Of a stretch of DNA of 28,315 bases, positions 7,262-15,027 are shown one piece after another. Source of the DNA: UMGS172 sp045649545 (lineage in GTDB: Bacteria > Bacillota > Clostridia > Oscillospirales > Acutalibacteraceae); the NCBI GenBank assembly GCA_045649545.1, contig JAZRQE010000035.1:1-28315 (forward strand), given 5' to 3'. A model generated the notes under the pieces. That model did not search any database, was not told the DNA's origin, and saw only the letters and a program-made list of their open reading frames with translations. Position 1 is the first letter of the stretch, and every line of letters starts with the position of its first letter. A program made the position numbers and the translations under genes.

Positions 7262-10200
7262 ATGGCAAAAAGAACAGACTTGAAAAAAATTCTTATCATC
7301 GGTTCAGGCCCGATTGTTATCGGTCAGGCTGCCGAGTTTGACTATGCAGGCACTCAAGCTTGCTTGGCATTGAAAGAGGAGGGCTATGAGGTTGTACTTT
7401 GCAACTCTAACCCTGCTACAATTATGACCGATACTACAATTGCGGATAAGGTTTATATGGAACCTTTGACCTTGGAGTATATTGCAAAAATTCTTCGCTA
7501 CGAGCGTCCTGATGCTATAGTTCCCGGCATCGGCGGTCAGACAGGCTTGAACCTTGCTATGCAGTTGGAGAAAAAGGGCGTTTTAAAGGAGTGCGGTGTA
7601 GAACTTTTAGGTACTAACAGTGAAAGTATCGAACGTGCTGAGGACCGTGAGTTGTTTAAAGAACTTTGCGAGTCGATTGGTGAGCCGGTTATTCCCTCTG
7701 AAATCACATACAGCATTGAGGAAGCTAAAGAGGCTGCTGCAAGAATCGGTTATCCCGTAGTTTTGCGTCCTGCCTTTACTTTGGGTGGTACCGGCGGCGG
7801 TTTCGCTTACAATGAGGACGAGCTTGTTGAGGTTGGTCTTAATGCTTTCAAACTTTCTCCTGTGCATCAGGTGCTTATTGAAAAGAGTGTTAAGGGTTAT
7901 AAGGAAATTGAGTTTGAGGTTATGCGTGACTCTAACGACCACGCAATTACTATCTGCGGTATGGAAAATATCGACCCGGTCGGCGTTCATACCGGTGACT
8001 CTATTGTTGTAGCACCTATTATGACATTAAGTGACCATGATTTAAAAATGCTTAATGACAGTGCTATTAAGCTAATTAAGGAATTGAAAATCGAGGGTGG
8101 ATGTAACGTTCAGTTTGCATTGAATCCTAATACTAGTGAATATTATCTTATCGAGGTTAACCCTCGTGTTTCTCGTTCCTCTGCTTTGGCATCCAAGGCC
8201 TCGGGTTATCCGATTGCACGTGTTACTGCAAAAATTGCGGTTGGTATGTCTTTGGAGGAGATTAAGATTGCCAATACCAACGCTGCATTCGAGCCTAAGT
8301 TGGATTATGTTATCGCAAAGTTGCCCCGTTTCCCGTTTGATAAGTTCACAAGTGCTACCAATAAGCTCGGTACACAGATGAAGGCTACAGGCGAAATTAT
8401 GGGTATCGGCTCTAATCTTGAGGAAGCACTCTTAAAGGGTACTCGTTCACTTGAAATCGGCGTTAACCACATCTATATGTCGAAGTTTGACAATATGAGC
8501 AATGACGAATTGCTTAAATATATTACCGAGTTCCGTTCCGACAACATTTTTGCAATTGCTGAGCTGTTGGCTCGCGGTGTGACGGTTGAGGAAATTCACA
8601 AAATTACTGAAATTACCGAGTTCTTCTTGGAGTCTATTAAGAAAATAGTTGATATGGAAGAGAACTTAAAGGCTCACAAAGAGGATAAGGAAACATTACT
8701 TGCCGCAAAGAAGATGGGATTCTCCGACAAATATGTTGCACGTATGTGGAACTGCAATGAAATAGATGTTTACAACTTCCGTAAAGCACATAATATGTTC
8801 CCGTCATTCAGAATGGTTGACACCTGCCATACCAATGCCTATATTCCGTACTTCTACTCGTCTTACTCCGGTGAAAATGCATCTGTTTTGACTGATAAGA
8901 AGAAAATTGTGGTGCTTGGTGCAGGTCCTATCAGAATCGGTCAGGGTGTTGAGTTTGACTATTCTACAGTTCACGCTGTTATGACCATTAAAAATGCAGG
9001 TTACGAGGCTATTATCATAAACAATAACCCCGAAACCGTTTCGACCGACTATACAACGGCCGATAAACTTTATTTTGAACCGTTGACCCCCGAAGATGTT
9101 ATGAACATTATCGAGTTTGAAAAGCCTGAGGGTGTTGTAGCATCACTGGGCGGACAAACCGCTATTAACTTGGCTCAGCCGTTAACCGACCGCGGTGTTA
9201 AGATTATCGGTACAGACTGTGCCGCTATCGACCGTGCAGAGGATAGAAACGCATTTGAAAATCTTTTGAATGAGTTGAATATCCCCCGTGCAAAGGGTCA
9301 GGCTGTAACCAAGATTGAAGACGGTATTAAGGCCGCTGCAGAAATCGGTTATCCCGTACTTGTTCGTCCGTCCTTCGTTTTGGGCGGTAGAGCAATGCAG
9401 ATTGTTGCTAATGAAGACCAGTTGCGTCATTACCTTAAAACTGCTGTTGAGGTTGATGAGGACAAGCCTGTTTTGGTTGATAAGTATATCGAAGGTCGCG
9501 AGGTTGAAATTGACGCAATTTGTGACGGACGCGACGTATTTGTTCCCGGTATTATGGAACTTGTTGAGCGTACCGGTGTTCACTCAGGTGACTCTATCAG
9601 TGTATATCCTTCGTTCAGTATTTCCAATAAGGTTAAGGGAATTATCTTACAGTATGCAAAGAAATTAGGGTTGGGTATCGGCATTATCGGTCTTTACAAC
9701 ATTCAGTTTATCGTTGACGATAAGGATGATGTTTATATTATCGAGGTTAACCCCCGTTCTTCAAGAACAGTTCCGTTCCTTTCCAAGGCAACCGGATACA
9801 GCCTTGCTGATATTGCTACCGAAGTTATTTTGGGCAAGAGCTTAAAAGAGCAGGGTATATTCGATATCTATCCCGAGGAGAAAAAGCGTTGGTACGTTAA
9901 GGTCCCGGTATTCTCGTTTAACAAGATTCGCGGACTTGACGCTTACCTTTCACCTGAAATGAAGTCGACCGGTGAGGCAATCGGTTATGACGATAAATTA
10001 AACCGTGCGCTTTATAAGGCTTTGCAGGCTGCAGGTACTCATTTGCAGAACTACGGCACTGTATTTGCTACTATTGCCGATAAGGATAAGGAAGAGGCTT
10101 TACCGCTTATTCGCCGTTTCTATAACTTGGGCTTTAATATTCAGGCTACCGAGGGTACTGCCGCATTCTTAAAGAAAAACGGTATCCGCACTCACGTTTT

Positions 10201-10435
10201 GGGCAAGATTTCGGATGGCAATGAGGAGATTCCGGATGCACTTCGTCAAGGTCACATCGCTTATGTTATCAATACTAAGGATATCGGCGACTCTGACCAG
10301 AGAAATGACGGACATCAGATTCGTCAGCTTGCTACCGAAAATAACGTTACTATTTTCACAGCTTTAGATACCGTTAAGGTTTTGCTCGATGTTTTAGAGG
10401 AAACTACTCTCGGCGTATCTACAATTGACGCTTAA
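7262..10435 (+). CDS. carB: Carbamoyl-phosphate synthase, large subunit
   Basis: CarB makes carbamoyl phosphate from bicarbonate, ATP and ammonia channelled from the glutaminase subunit. The 1057-aa protein has the expected tandem layout: an N-terminal half with KKILIIGSGPIVIGQAAEFD and an ATP-grasp domain, an oligomerisation region, a second half starting KKIVVLGAGPIRIGQGVEFD with its own ATP-grasp, and a C-terminal MGS-like allosteric domain (about 930-1050), which in the family binds UMP or other effectors. GGAGGA (7249-7254) sits 7 nt before the ATG at 7262. An in-frame TTG at 7247 overlaps that site and is not used here. The carA small subunit is not adjacent or elsewhere in the window. 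Confidence 0.97.
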   Translation: MAKRTDLKKILIIGSGPIVIGQAAEFDYAGTQACLALKEEGYEVVLCNSNPATIMTDTTIADKVYMEPLTLEYIAKILRYERPDAIVPGIGGQTGLNLAMQLEKKGVLKECGVELLGTNSESIERAEDRELFKELCESIGEPVIPSEITYSIEEAKEAAARIGYPVVLRPAFTLGGTGGGFAYNEDELVEVGLNAFKLSPVHQVLIEKSVKGYKEIEFEVMRDSNDHAITICGMENIDPVGVHTGDSIVVAPIMTLSDHDLKMLNDSAIKLIKELKIEGGCNVQFALNPNTSEYYLIEVNPRVSRSSALASKASGYPIARVTAKIAVGMSLEEIKIANTNAAFEPKLDYVIAKLPRFPFDKFTSATNKLGTQMKATGEIMGIGSNLEEALLKGTRSLEIGVNHIYMSKFDNMSNDELLKYITEFRSDNIFAIAELLARGVTVEEIHKITEITEFFLESIKKIVDMEENLKAHKEDKETLLAAKKMGFSDKYVARMWNCNEIDVYNFRKAHNMFPSFRMVDTCHTNAYIPYFYSSYSGENASVLTDKKKIVVLGAGPIRIGQGVEFDYSTVHAVMTIKNAGYEAIIINNNPETVSTDYTTADKLYFEPLTPEDVMNIIEFEKPEGVVASLGGQTAINLAQPLTDRGVKIIGTDCAAIDRAEDRNAFENLLNELNIPRAKGQAVTKIEDGIKAAAEIGYPVLVRPSFVLGGRAMQIVANEDQLRHYLKTAVEVDEDKPVLVDKYIEGREVEIDAICDGRDVFVPGIMELVERTGVHSGDSISVYPSFSISNKVKGIILQYAKKLGLGIGIIGLYNIQFIVDDKDDVYIIEVNPRSSRTVPFLSKATGYSLADIATEVILGKSLKEQGIFDIYPEEKKRWYVKVPVFSFNKIRGLDAYLSPEMKSTGEAIGYDDKLNRALYKALQAAGTHLQNYGTVFATIADKDKEEALPLIRRFYNLGFNIQATEGTAAFLKKNGIRTHVLGKISDGNEEIPDALRQGHIAYVINTKDIGDSDQRNDGHQIRQLATENNVTIFTALDTVKVLLDVLEETTLGVSTIDA

Positions 10436-10455
10436 GGTAACGGAAGGAAGTATAA

Positions 10456-11187
10456 ATGAAGCAAGGACTTTTTCAAGTAACCGAAAACCGTAAAATCGCT
10501 AAAAACACCTATTTAATGGTATTAAAGGGTGACACAAGCGATATTACGGCTTCGGGACAGTTTATTAATATTAAATTGGACGGTTTGTTTTTACGCCGTC
10601 CTATCTCTGTGTGCGACTGTGACAGTGAAACTGTTACTATAATCTATAAGGTTGTCGGCGTCGGTACAGAGCAAATGGCAAAAATCAAGGCAGGCGAGAT
10701 GTTAGATGTTCTCACCGGACTCGGTAACGGCTATGACCTTTCAAAATCGGGAGACCGCCCGTTGCTTTTGGGTGGCGGTGCAGGTGTACCCCCTATGTAT
10801 ATGTTGGCAAAACAACTTAAAAATGAGGGTAAAAAGATTTCGGTTGTATTGGGCTTTAACTCAGAAGATGAAATATTTTTTGTCGATGAGTTTAAGGCAA
10901 TCGGTTGTGATGTTACTGTTTGCACTGCAGACGGCAGTGTCGGTGTCAAGGGATTTGTTACCGACGCAATGGTTAACATTGATTATACATATTTTTACAC
11001 CTGCGGACCCGAGCCGATGTTAAAGGCTATTGATAAGGTAGCAGTAACCAGCGGACAGTTGAGTTTTGAGGAACGTATGGGTTGCGGTTTCGGTGCTTGT
11101 ATGGGTTGTTCCTGCAAGACAAAGTACGGCAACAAGCGTATTTGCAAGGACGGTCCTGTCTTACAAAGGGAGGAAATTATATGGTAA
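10456..11187 (+). CDS. pyrK: Dihydroorotate dehydrogenase B, electron-transfer subunit
   Basis: PyrK passes electrons from the PyrD flavin through a 2Fe-2S cluster and FAD to NAD+. The 243-aa protein has the ferredoxin-reductase fold: LRRPISVCD at 47-55 for FAD, LLLGGGAGVPPMYMLA at 103-118 for NAD(H), TCGPEPML at 182-189, and the cluster site near the C terminus with Cys210, Cys215, Cys218 and Cys230 in a C-x4-C-x2-C-x11-C pattern, plus an extra Cys220. AAGGAAG is 5 nt before the ATG. Its last 7 bases overlap pyrD, a tight coupling that suits a 1:1 complex. Confidence 0.96.
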   Translation: MKQGLFQVTENRKIAKNTYLMVLKGDTSDITASGQFINIKLDGLFLRRPISVCDCDSETVTIIYKVVGVGTEQMAKIKAGEMLDVLTGLGNGYDLSKSGDRPLLLGGGAGVPPMYMLAKQLKNEGKKISVVLGFNSEDEIFFVDEFKAIGCDVTVCTADGSVGVKGFVTDAMVNIDYTYFYTCGPEPMLKAIDKVAVTSGQLSFEERMGCGFGACMGCSCKTKYGNKRICKDGPVLQREEIIW

Positions 11188-12092
11188 ACACTAAAGTAAC
11201 CCTTTGCGGTATAGAGATGGACAACCCTTTAATCCCTGCCAGCGGTACTTTTGGTTTTGGCTATGAATTTGCTGAAATTTATGATATTAACTGCCTTGGT
11301 ACTTTTTCTTTTAAAGGTACAACCAAAGACCCCCGTTTCGGCAATCCCACACCACGTATTGCTGAGTGCAGTAGCGGTATGATAAATGCAGTAGGTTTGC
11401 AAAACCCGGGTGTAGATAAGGTTTTATCGGAAGAATTACCTAAACTAAAAAAATGTTTTCACAAACCCGTTATGGCTAATGTCAGTGGATTTTCGGTTGA
11501 GGATTATGCGTATACCGTTGAGAAGTTAGATGCCGAAAATCAAATCGGTTGGTTTGAGGTTAATGTTTCCTGCCCCAATGTTCACGGTGGCGGTATGAGT
11601 TTTGGCACTTCGCCCGAAGCCGCGGCAGAGGTAACACGTGCCTGCCGTAAAGTGACAAATAAGCCGTTGCTTATTAAATTATCACCCAATGTTACTGATA
11701 TTGTGGCTATTGCCAAGGCTTGCGAGGATGCAGGTGCTGACGGTATCAGTATGATAAACACAATGCTCGGAATGAGGATTGATTTGAAAACCAAAAAGCC
11801 GGTTATCGCTAATAAAATGGGCGGATTTTCGGGTCCTGCAATCAAACCGGTTGCACTTCGTATGGTTTACCAAGTTTTTGAAGCCGTAAAAATTCCGATA
11901 GTCGGTATGGGCGGTATCGCAACTGCTGAGGACGTTATTGAAATGATGTTGGGAGGGGCTACTGCAGTGCAGGTAGGTGCCGCAAACCTTGTTGACCCTT
12001 ACTGCTGTAAGGACATTATTGAAAAATTGCCCGAAGTTATGGCAAAATATAATATTACAGATTTAAGTTCAATTATAGGAGGAGCACACTAA
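11181..12092 (+). CDS. pyrD: Dihydroorotate dehydrogenase B (NAD-dependent), catalytic subunit
   Basis: PyrD oxidises dihydroorotate to orotate with FMN. The 303-aa length and the catalytic Cys131 in NVSCPNVHGGG mark the class 1B enzyme that works with PyrK, rather than the quinone-linked membrane class. Other landmarks are NPLIPASGTFGFG, the phosphate-binding GMGGIATAEDVIEMM and AVQVGAA near the end. The reading frame is open back to an ATG at 11082 inside pyrK, but GGGAGGAAA at 11168-11176 fits the ATG at 11181, and the protein then starts like its relatives. The start overlaps the pyrK stop (ATGGTAA). Confidence 0.96.
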   Translation: MVNTKVTLCGIEMDNPLIPASGTFGFGYEFAEIYDINCLGTFSFKGTTKDPRFGNPTPRIAECSSGMINAVGLQNPGVDKVLSEELPKLKKCFHKPVMANVSGFSVEDYAYTVEKLDAENQIGWFEVNVSCPNVHGGGMSFGTSPEAAAEVTRACRKVTNKPLLIKLSPNVTDIVAIAKACEDAGADGISMINTMLGMRIDLKTKKPVIANKMGGFSGPAIKPVALRMVYQVFEAVKIPIVGMGGIATAEDVIEMMLGGATAVQVGAANLVDPYCCKDIIEKLPEVMAKYNITDLSSIIGGAH

Positions 12093-12790
12093 TGGGTAAG
12101 GATGTAATTATTGCTTGCGATTTTGCGAGTAAAGAGGCTTGCCTCTCATTTTTAGATAAATTCACCGGCAGAAAGCCGTTTGTTAAAATCGGTATGGAGC
12201 TGTTTTATGCTGCAGGTCCTGAAATTGTAAGAGAAATTAAAAATCGCGGACATCAGATTTTCCTCGATTTGAAATTACACGACATTCCGAACACCGTAAA
12301 AAAAGCTATGTCGGTTTTGTCTAATTTGGACGTTGATATGTGTAACCTCCATGCAGGCGGTACAATTTCCATGATGCAGGCAGGTTTAGAGGGTTTAACC
12401 CGTGCTGACGGTACACGTCCGTTGCTTATTGCAGTTACACAGTTGACTTCTACCGACCAGGAAAGAATGGAAAACGATTTGTTAATTAAAGAACCTATTG
12501 ATAAGGTTGTTATGCACTATGCTCATAACGCAATGGTAGCAGGGCTTGACGGTGTTGTTTGCTCACCGCTTGAGGCAGGTAAGGTACACGAAATTTGTGG
12601 CGAAAAGTTCCTGACCGTTACTCCCGGTGTCCGCTTTGCAGACGGTGATGTCGGCGACCAAAAAAGAGTTATGACTCCCGCTGAAGCAAAGAAAATCGGT
12701 TCGGACTATATCGTTGTAGGCAGACCTATTACTGCCGCAGAGAACCCCGTAGCCGCATACGAGCGTTGCGTAGCCGAGTTCTGTGATTAA
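12092..12790 (+). CDS. pyrF: Orotidine 5'-phosphate decarboxylase
   Basis: PyrF makes UMP from OMP, the last step of the pathway. The 232-aa protein is the compact Bacillus/E. coli type. The catalytic signature FLDLKLHDIPNTV holds Asp59, Lys61 and Asp64. Asp10 and Lys32 in the N-terminal strands and the phosphate-binding TPGVRFADGDVGDQKR and DYIVVGRPIT segments complete the TIM-barrel active site. AGGAGGAG (12078-12085) is 6 nt before the ATG, which overlaps the pyrD stop by one base (TAATG). Confidence 0.96.
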   Translation: MGKDVIIACDFASKEACLSFLDKFTGRKPFVKIGMELFYAAGPEIVREIKNRGHQIFLDLKLHDIPNTVKKAMSVLSNLDVDMCNLHAGGTISMMQAGLEGLTRADGTRPLLIAVTQLTSTDQERMENDLLIKEPIDKVVMHYAHNAMVAGLDGVVCSPLEAGKVHEICGEKFLTVTPGVRFADGDVGDQKRVMTPAEAKKIGSDYIVVGRPITAAENPVAAYERCVAEFCD

Positions 12791-12808
12791 GTATAGGAGG
12801 AATGTAAA

Positions 12809-13465
12809 ATGGAAAGCTATAAGGTAGAATTTATTAAGTTTTTGGAAGATGCCGGCGTTTTGAAATTCGGTGATTTCACCGCAAAATCCGGACGTAAAAT
12901 TCCTTACTTTATCAATGCCGGTGACATTAAGACCGGTGAACAGATAGCAAAATTGGGCGAGTTTTACGCCAAAGCATATTTAGAGAAGGTCGGCAACAAG
13001 CGTACCGTATTGTATGGACCTGCATATAAGGGTATTTCAATTGCCGTTTCTTCGTCAATTGCACTTTCAAAGCAGGGTCTTGACGTACCGTTCTTCTTTA
13101 ACCGTAAGGAAGCCAAAGACCACGGCGAAGGCGGTGTTTTTGTAGGCTATGTACCTAAAGCTGGTGAGGAAGTAGTTATCGTTGAGGACGTTATCACTGC
13201 AGGTACCGCTATCCGTGAGAGTATGGCAATTTTGGGCGGATTAGAGGACGTTAAGGTTGCCGCTACATTTGTTATGGTTGACCGCAAGGAAAAAGGTAAG
13301 GGTGAAAAGGGTGCTATGCAGGAGGTCGAGGAAGAGTTTGGCTTCCCCGTATACTCGGTTGTTGATGTTTATGATATTATCGAGTACCTTGAGGCTGACC
13401 CCAAAAATACGGAAAACGTAACCCGCATTAAAAATTACCTTGCAGTAAACGGTGCAAAGGCATAA
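12809..13465 (+). CDS. pyrE: Orotate phosphoribosyltransferase
   Basis: PyrE joins orotate and PRPP to give OMP, the substrate of the preceding gene's product. The 218-aa protein carries the PRPP-binding signature VVIVEDVITAGTA at 122-134, the flexible loop with NRKEAKDHGEGG around 98-109 and FTAKSGRKIPYFINAG at 23-38. The length is close to the E. coli enzyme and shows no fusion to PyrF. AGGAGG (12795-12800) is 8 nt before the ATG, with an 18-nt gap to pyrF. Confidence 0.95.
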   Translation: MESYKVEFIKFLEDAGVLKFGDFTAKSGRKIPYFINAGDIKTGEQIAKLGEFYAKAYLEKVGNKRTVLYGPAYKGISIAVSSSIALSKQGLDVPFFFNRKEAKDHGEGGVFVGYVPKAGEEVVIVEDVITAGTAIRESMAILGGLEDVKVAATFVMVDRKEKGKGEKGAMQEVEEEFGFPVYSVVDVYDIIEYLEADPKNTENVTRIKNYLAVNGAKA

Positions 13466-13496
13466 ATTTGTAAATTAAACACCTTTTAGGAAAGGC

Positions 13497-14423
13497 GTGA
13501 ATATTTTGAGAAGTTTAATCAGTATTCTTGATTTAAGCGTTGAGGAAATTGACGGTTTGGTTAGTGTTGCTAATGATATTATCGCTAACCCTAAAAAGTA
13601 CAGCGAGGTTTGTCACGGTAAAAAGCTTGCAACCTTGTTTTTTGAGCCTTCAACCCGTACTCGTTTGAGTTTTGAAGCTGCAATGTATGAGTTGGGCGGT
13701 AATGTTATCGGTTTTTCAGAGGCTCAAAGCTCGTCGGCGGCAAAAGGTGAAAGCATTTCGGATACCGCTAAAACCATTTCCTGCTATGCTGATATTATTG
13801 CAATGCGTCACCCGAAAGAGGGTGCCCCGCTTGTTGCCGCCATGAATGCAACAATTCCGGTCATTAACGCAGGTGATGGCGGTCATAACCACCCCACACA
13901 GACTTTGGCTGATATTCTAACAATTCAGCGTGAAAAAGGAAGGTTGAGCCACCTTACAATCGGTCTTTGCGGTGACTTGAAGTTCGGCCGTACCGTTCAT
14001 TCGCTTATTGAAGCAATGTCACGTTATACCGGTATTAAGTTTGTGCTTATTTCACCTGAAGAGCTTAAACTTCCGAGTTACGTTAAGAATGACGTAATCA
14101 AAAAGCACGGCATTGAGTATAAGCAGACTACCGATTTGGAATCGGTTATGCCGGAACTGGATATACTCTATATGACTCGTGTGCAGCGTGAACGCTTCTT
14201 TAACGAGGAAGATTATCTTCGCTTAAAAGACAGCTATATTTTAACTCCGGATAAACTTAAAAATGCTAAGCCCGATTTGTCGGTTATGCATCCGCTGCCG
14301 AGAGTAAATGAAATTAGTGTCGCAATTGATAAAGACCCGAGAGCCGCATACTTTAAGCAGGTTTTAAATGGTAAGTATATGCGTATGGCGTTGATAATGA
14401 AACTGTTGGAGGTAACATTATGA
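13497..14423 (+). CDS. pyrB: Aspartate carbamoyltransferase, catalytic subunit
   Basis: PyrB condenses carbamoyl phosphate and aspartate. The 308-aa protein has the carbamoyl-phosphate signature FFEPSTRTRLSFE (Ser52 to Arg56), a flexible loop with Lys83, HNHPTQTLAD and MHPLPRVNEI. The start is GTG at 13497, after AGGA at 13488-13491 (5-nt spacing); an in-frame TTG at 13506 is a possible alternative that would remove three residues. The 4-base ATGA overlap with pyrI agrees with a catalytic/regulatory complex of the E. coli type rather than the free trimer of Bacillus. Confidence 0.95.
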   Translation: MNILRSLISILDLSVEEIDGLVSVANDIIANPKKYSEVCHGKKLATLFFEPSTRTRLSFEAAMYELGGNVIGFSEAQSSSAAKGESISDTAKTISCYADIIAMRHPKEGAPLVAAMNATIPVINAGDGGHNHPTQTLADILTIQREKGRLSHLTIGLCGDLKFGRTVHSLIEAMSRYTGIKFVLISPEELKLPSYVKNDVIKKHGIEYKQTTDLESVMPELDILYMTRVQRERFFNEEDYLRLKDSYILTPDKLKNAKPDLSVMHPLPRVNEISVAIDKDPRAAYFKQVLNGKYMRMALIMKLLEVTL

Positions 14424-14836
14424 ATATAGTTCCTATTAAAAACGGTATCGTTATAGACCATATTACTGCCGGCAAAGCTATGGAAATTTACAGTTTGTTG
14501 GGACTCGACAAGTTGGAATGTTCGGTTGCAATTATCAAAAACGTATCGAGTAACCGTTTAGGTAAGAAGGATATTGTAAAAATTGACACTGATTATGATT
14601 TTGATATCAACGTTTTGGGATATATTGATTCAGGAGTCACCGTTAACGTTATTAAAGACGGTGAGATTATTGAAAAACGCCGAATGGAGTTGCCGGAGAG
14701 TCTGACTAATGTAATCTTCTGCAAAAATCCGAGGTGTATTACTTCGACAGAGCAGGAGTTACCCCACATTTTCAAACTGACCGATAAATCTAATAAGATT
14801 TACCGTTGCCTTTATTGCGAAACCAAAGCAAAATAA
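14420..14836 (+). CDS. pyrI: Aspartate carbamoyltransferase, regulatory subunit
   Basis: PyrI binds nucleotide effectors and holds PyrB trimers together. The 138-aa protein has the N-terminal allosteric domain (VIDHITAGKAMEIYSLLGL at 11-29) and a C-terminal zinc domain with Cys101, Cys106, Cys130 and Cys133 (C-x4-C-x23-C-x2-C). It is slightly shorter than the E. coli protein but complete. GGAGG at 14408-14412 lies 7 nt before the ATG, inside the end of pyrB. Its presence predicts feedback control of the enzyme in addition to the leader attenuator. Confidence 0.95.
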   Translation: MNIVPIKNGIVIDHITAGKAMEIYSLLGLDKLECSVAIIKNVSSNRLGKKDIVKIDTDYDFDINVLGYIDSGVTVNVIKDGEIIEKRRMELPESLTNVIFCKNPRCITSTEQELPHIFKLTDKSNKIYRCLYCETKAK

Positions 14837-14850
14837 TTTAAATTTACGTT

Positions 14851-14880
14851 AAAAACCGAGATGGAAATGTCTCGGTTTTT
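14851..14880 (+). terminator. Intrinsic terminator of the pyr operon
   Basis: An 11-bp perfect stem (14851-14861 with 14870-14880) has an 8-nt loop and ends in TTTTT. It lies 14 bp after the pyrI stop. Confidence 0.88.
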
Positions 14881-14960
14881 AAATTTCAGCTAAAATGTTT
14901 TTGCAAAAATCAATCTTTTGCGACAAATGTTACAAACTGTGGATTTGCAGAAAAAAATCA

Positions 14961-14989
14961 TTGACTGTTGACTTAATTTAATATATAAT
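14961..14989 (+). promoter_or_regulatory. Promoter of guaB
   Basis: TTGACT (14961-14966), 17 bp, TATAAT (14984-14989). The predicted leader is only about 30 nt and contains GGAGGA (15015-15020); no riboswitch fits in it. Confidence 0.8.
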
Positions 14990-15027
14990 AACACTAATAT
15001 AAATATATAAAAACGGAGGAATTTTAA

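Noticed and set aside
7607..9668. Several long open frames on both strands within carB
   Set aside because: They are shadows of the strongly supported carB frame, without ribosome-binding sites or recognisable products.
11082..11180. N-terminal extension of PyrD into pyrK
   Set aside because: It is an open frame inside the PyrK iron-sulfur region; a good ribosome-binding site precedes the ATG at 11181 and the length is then normal.
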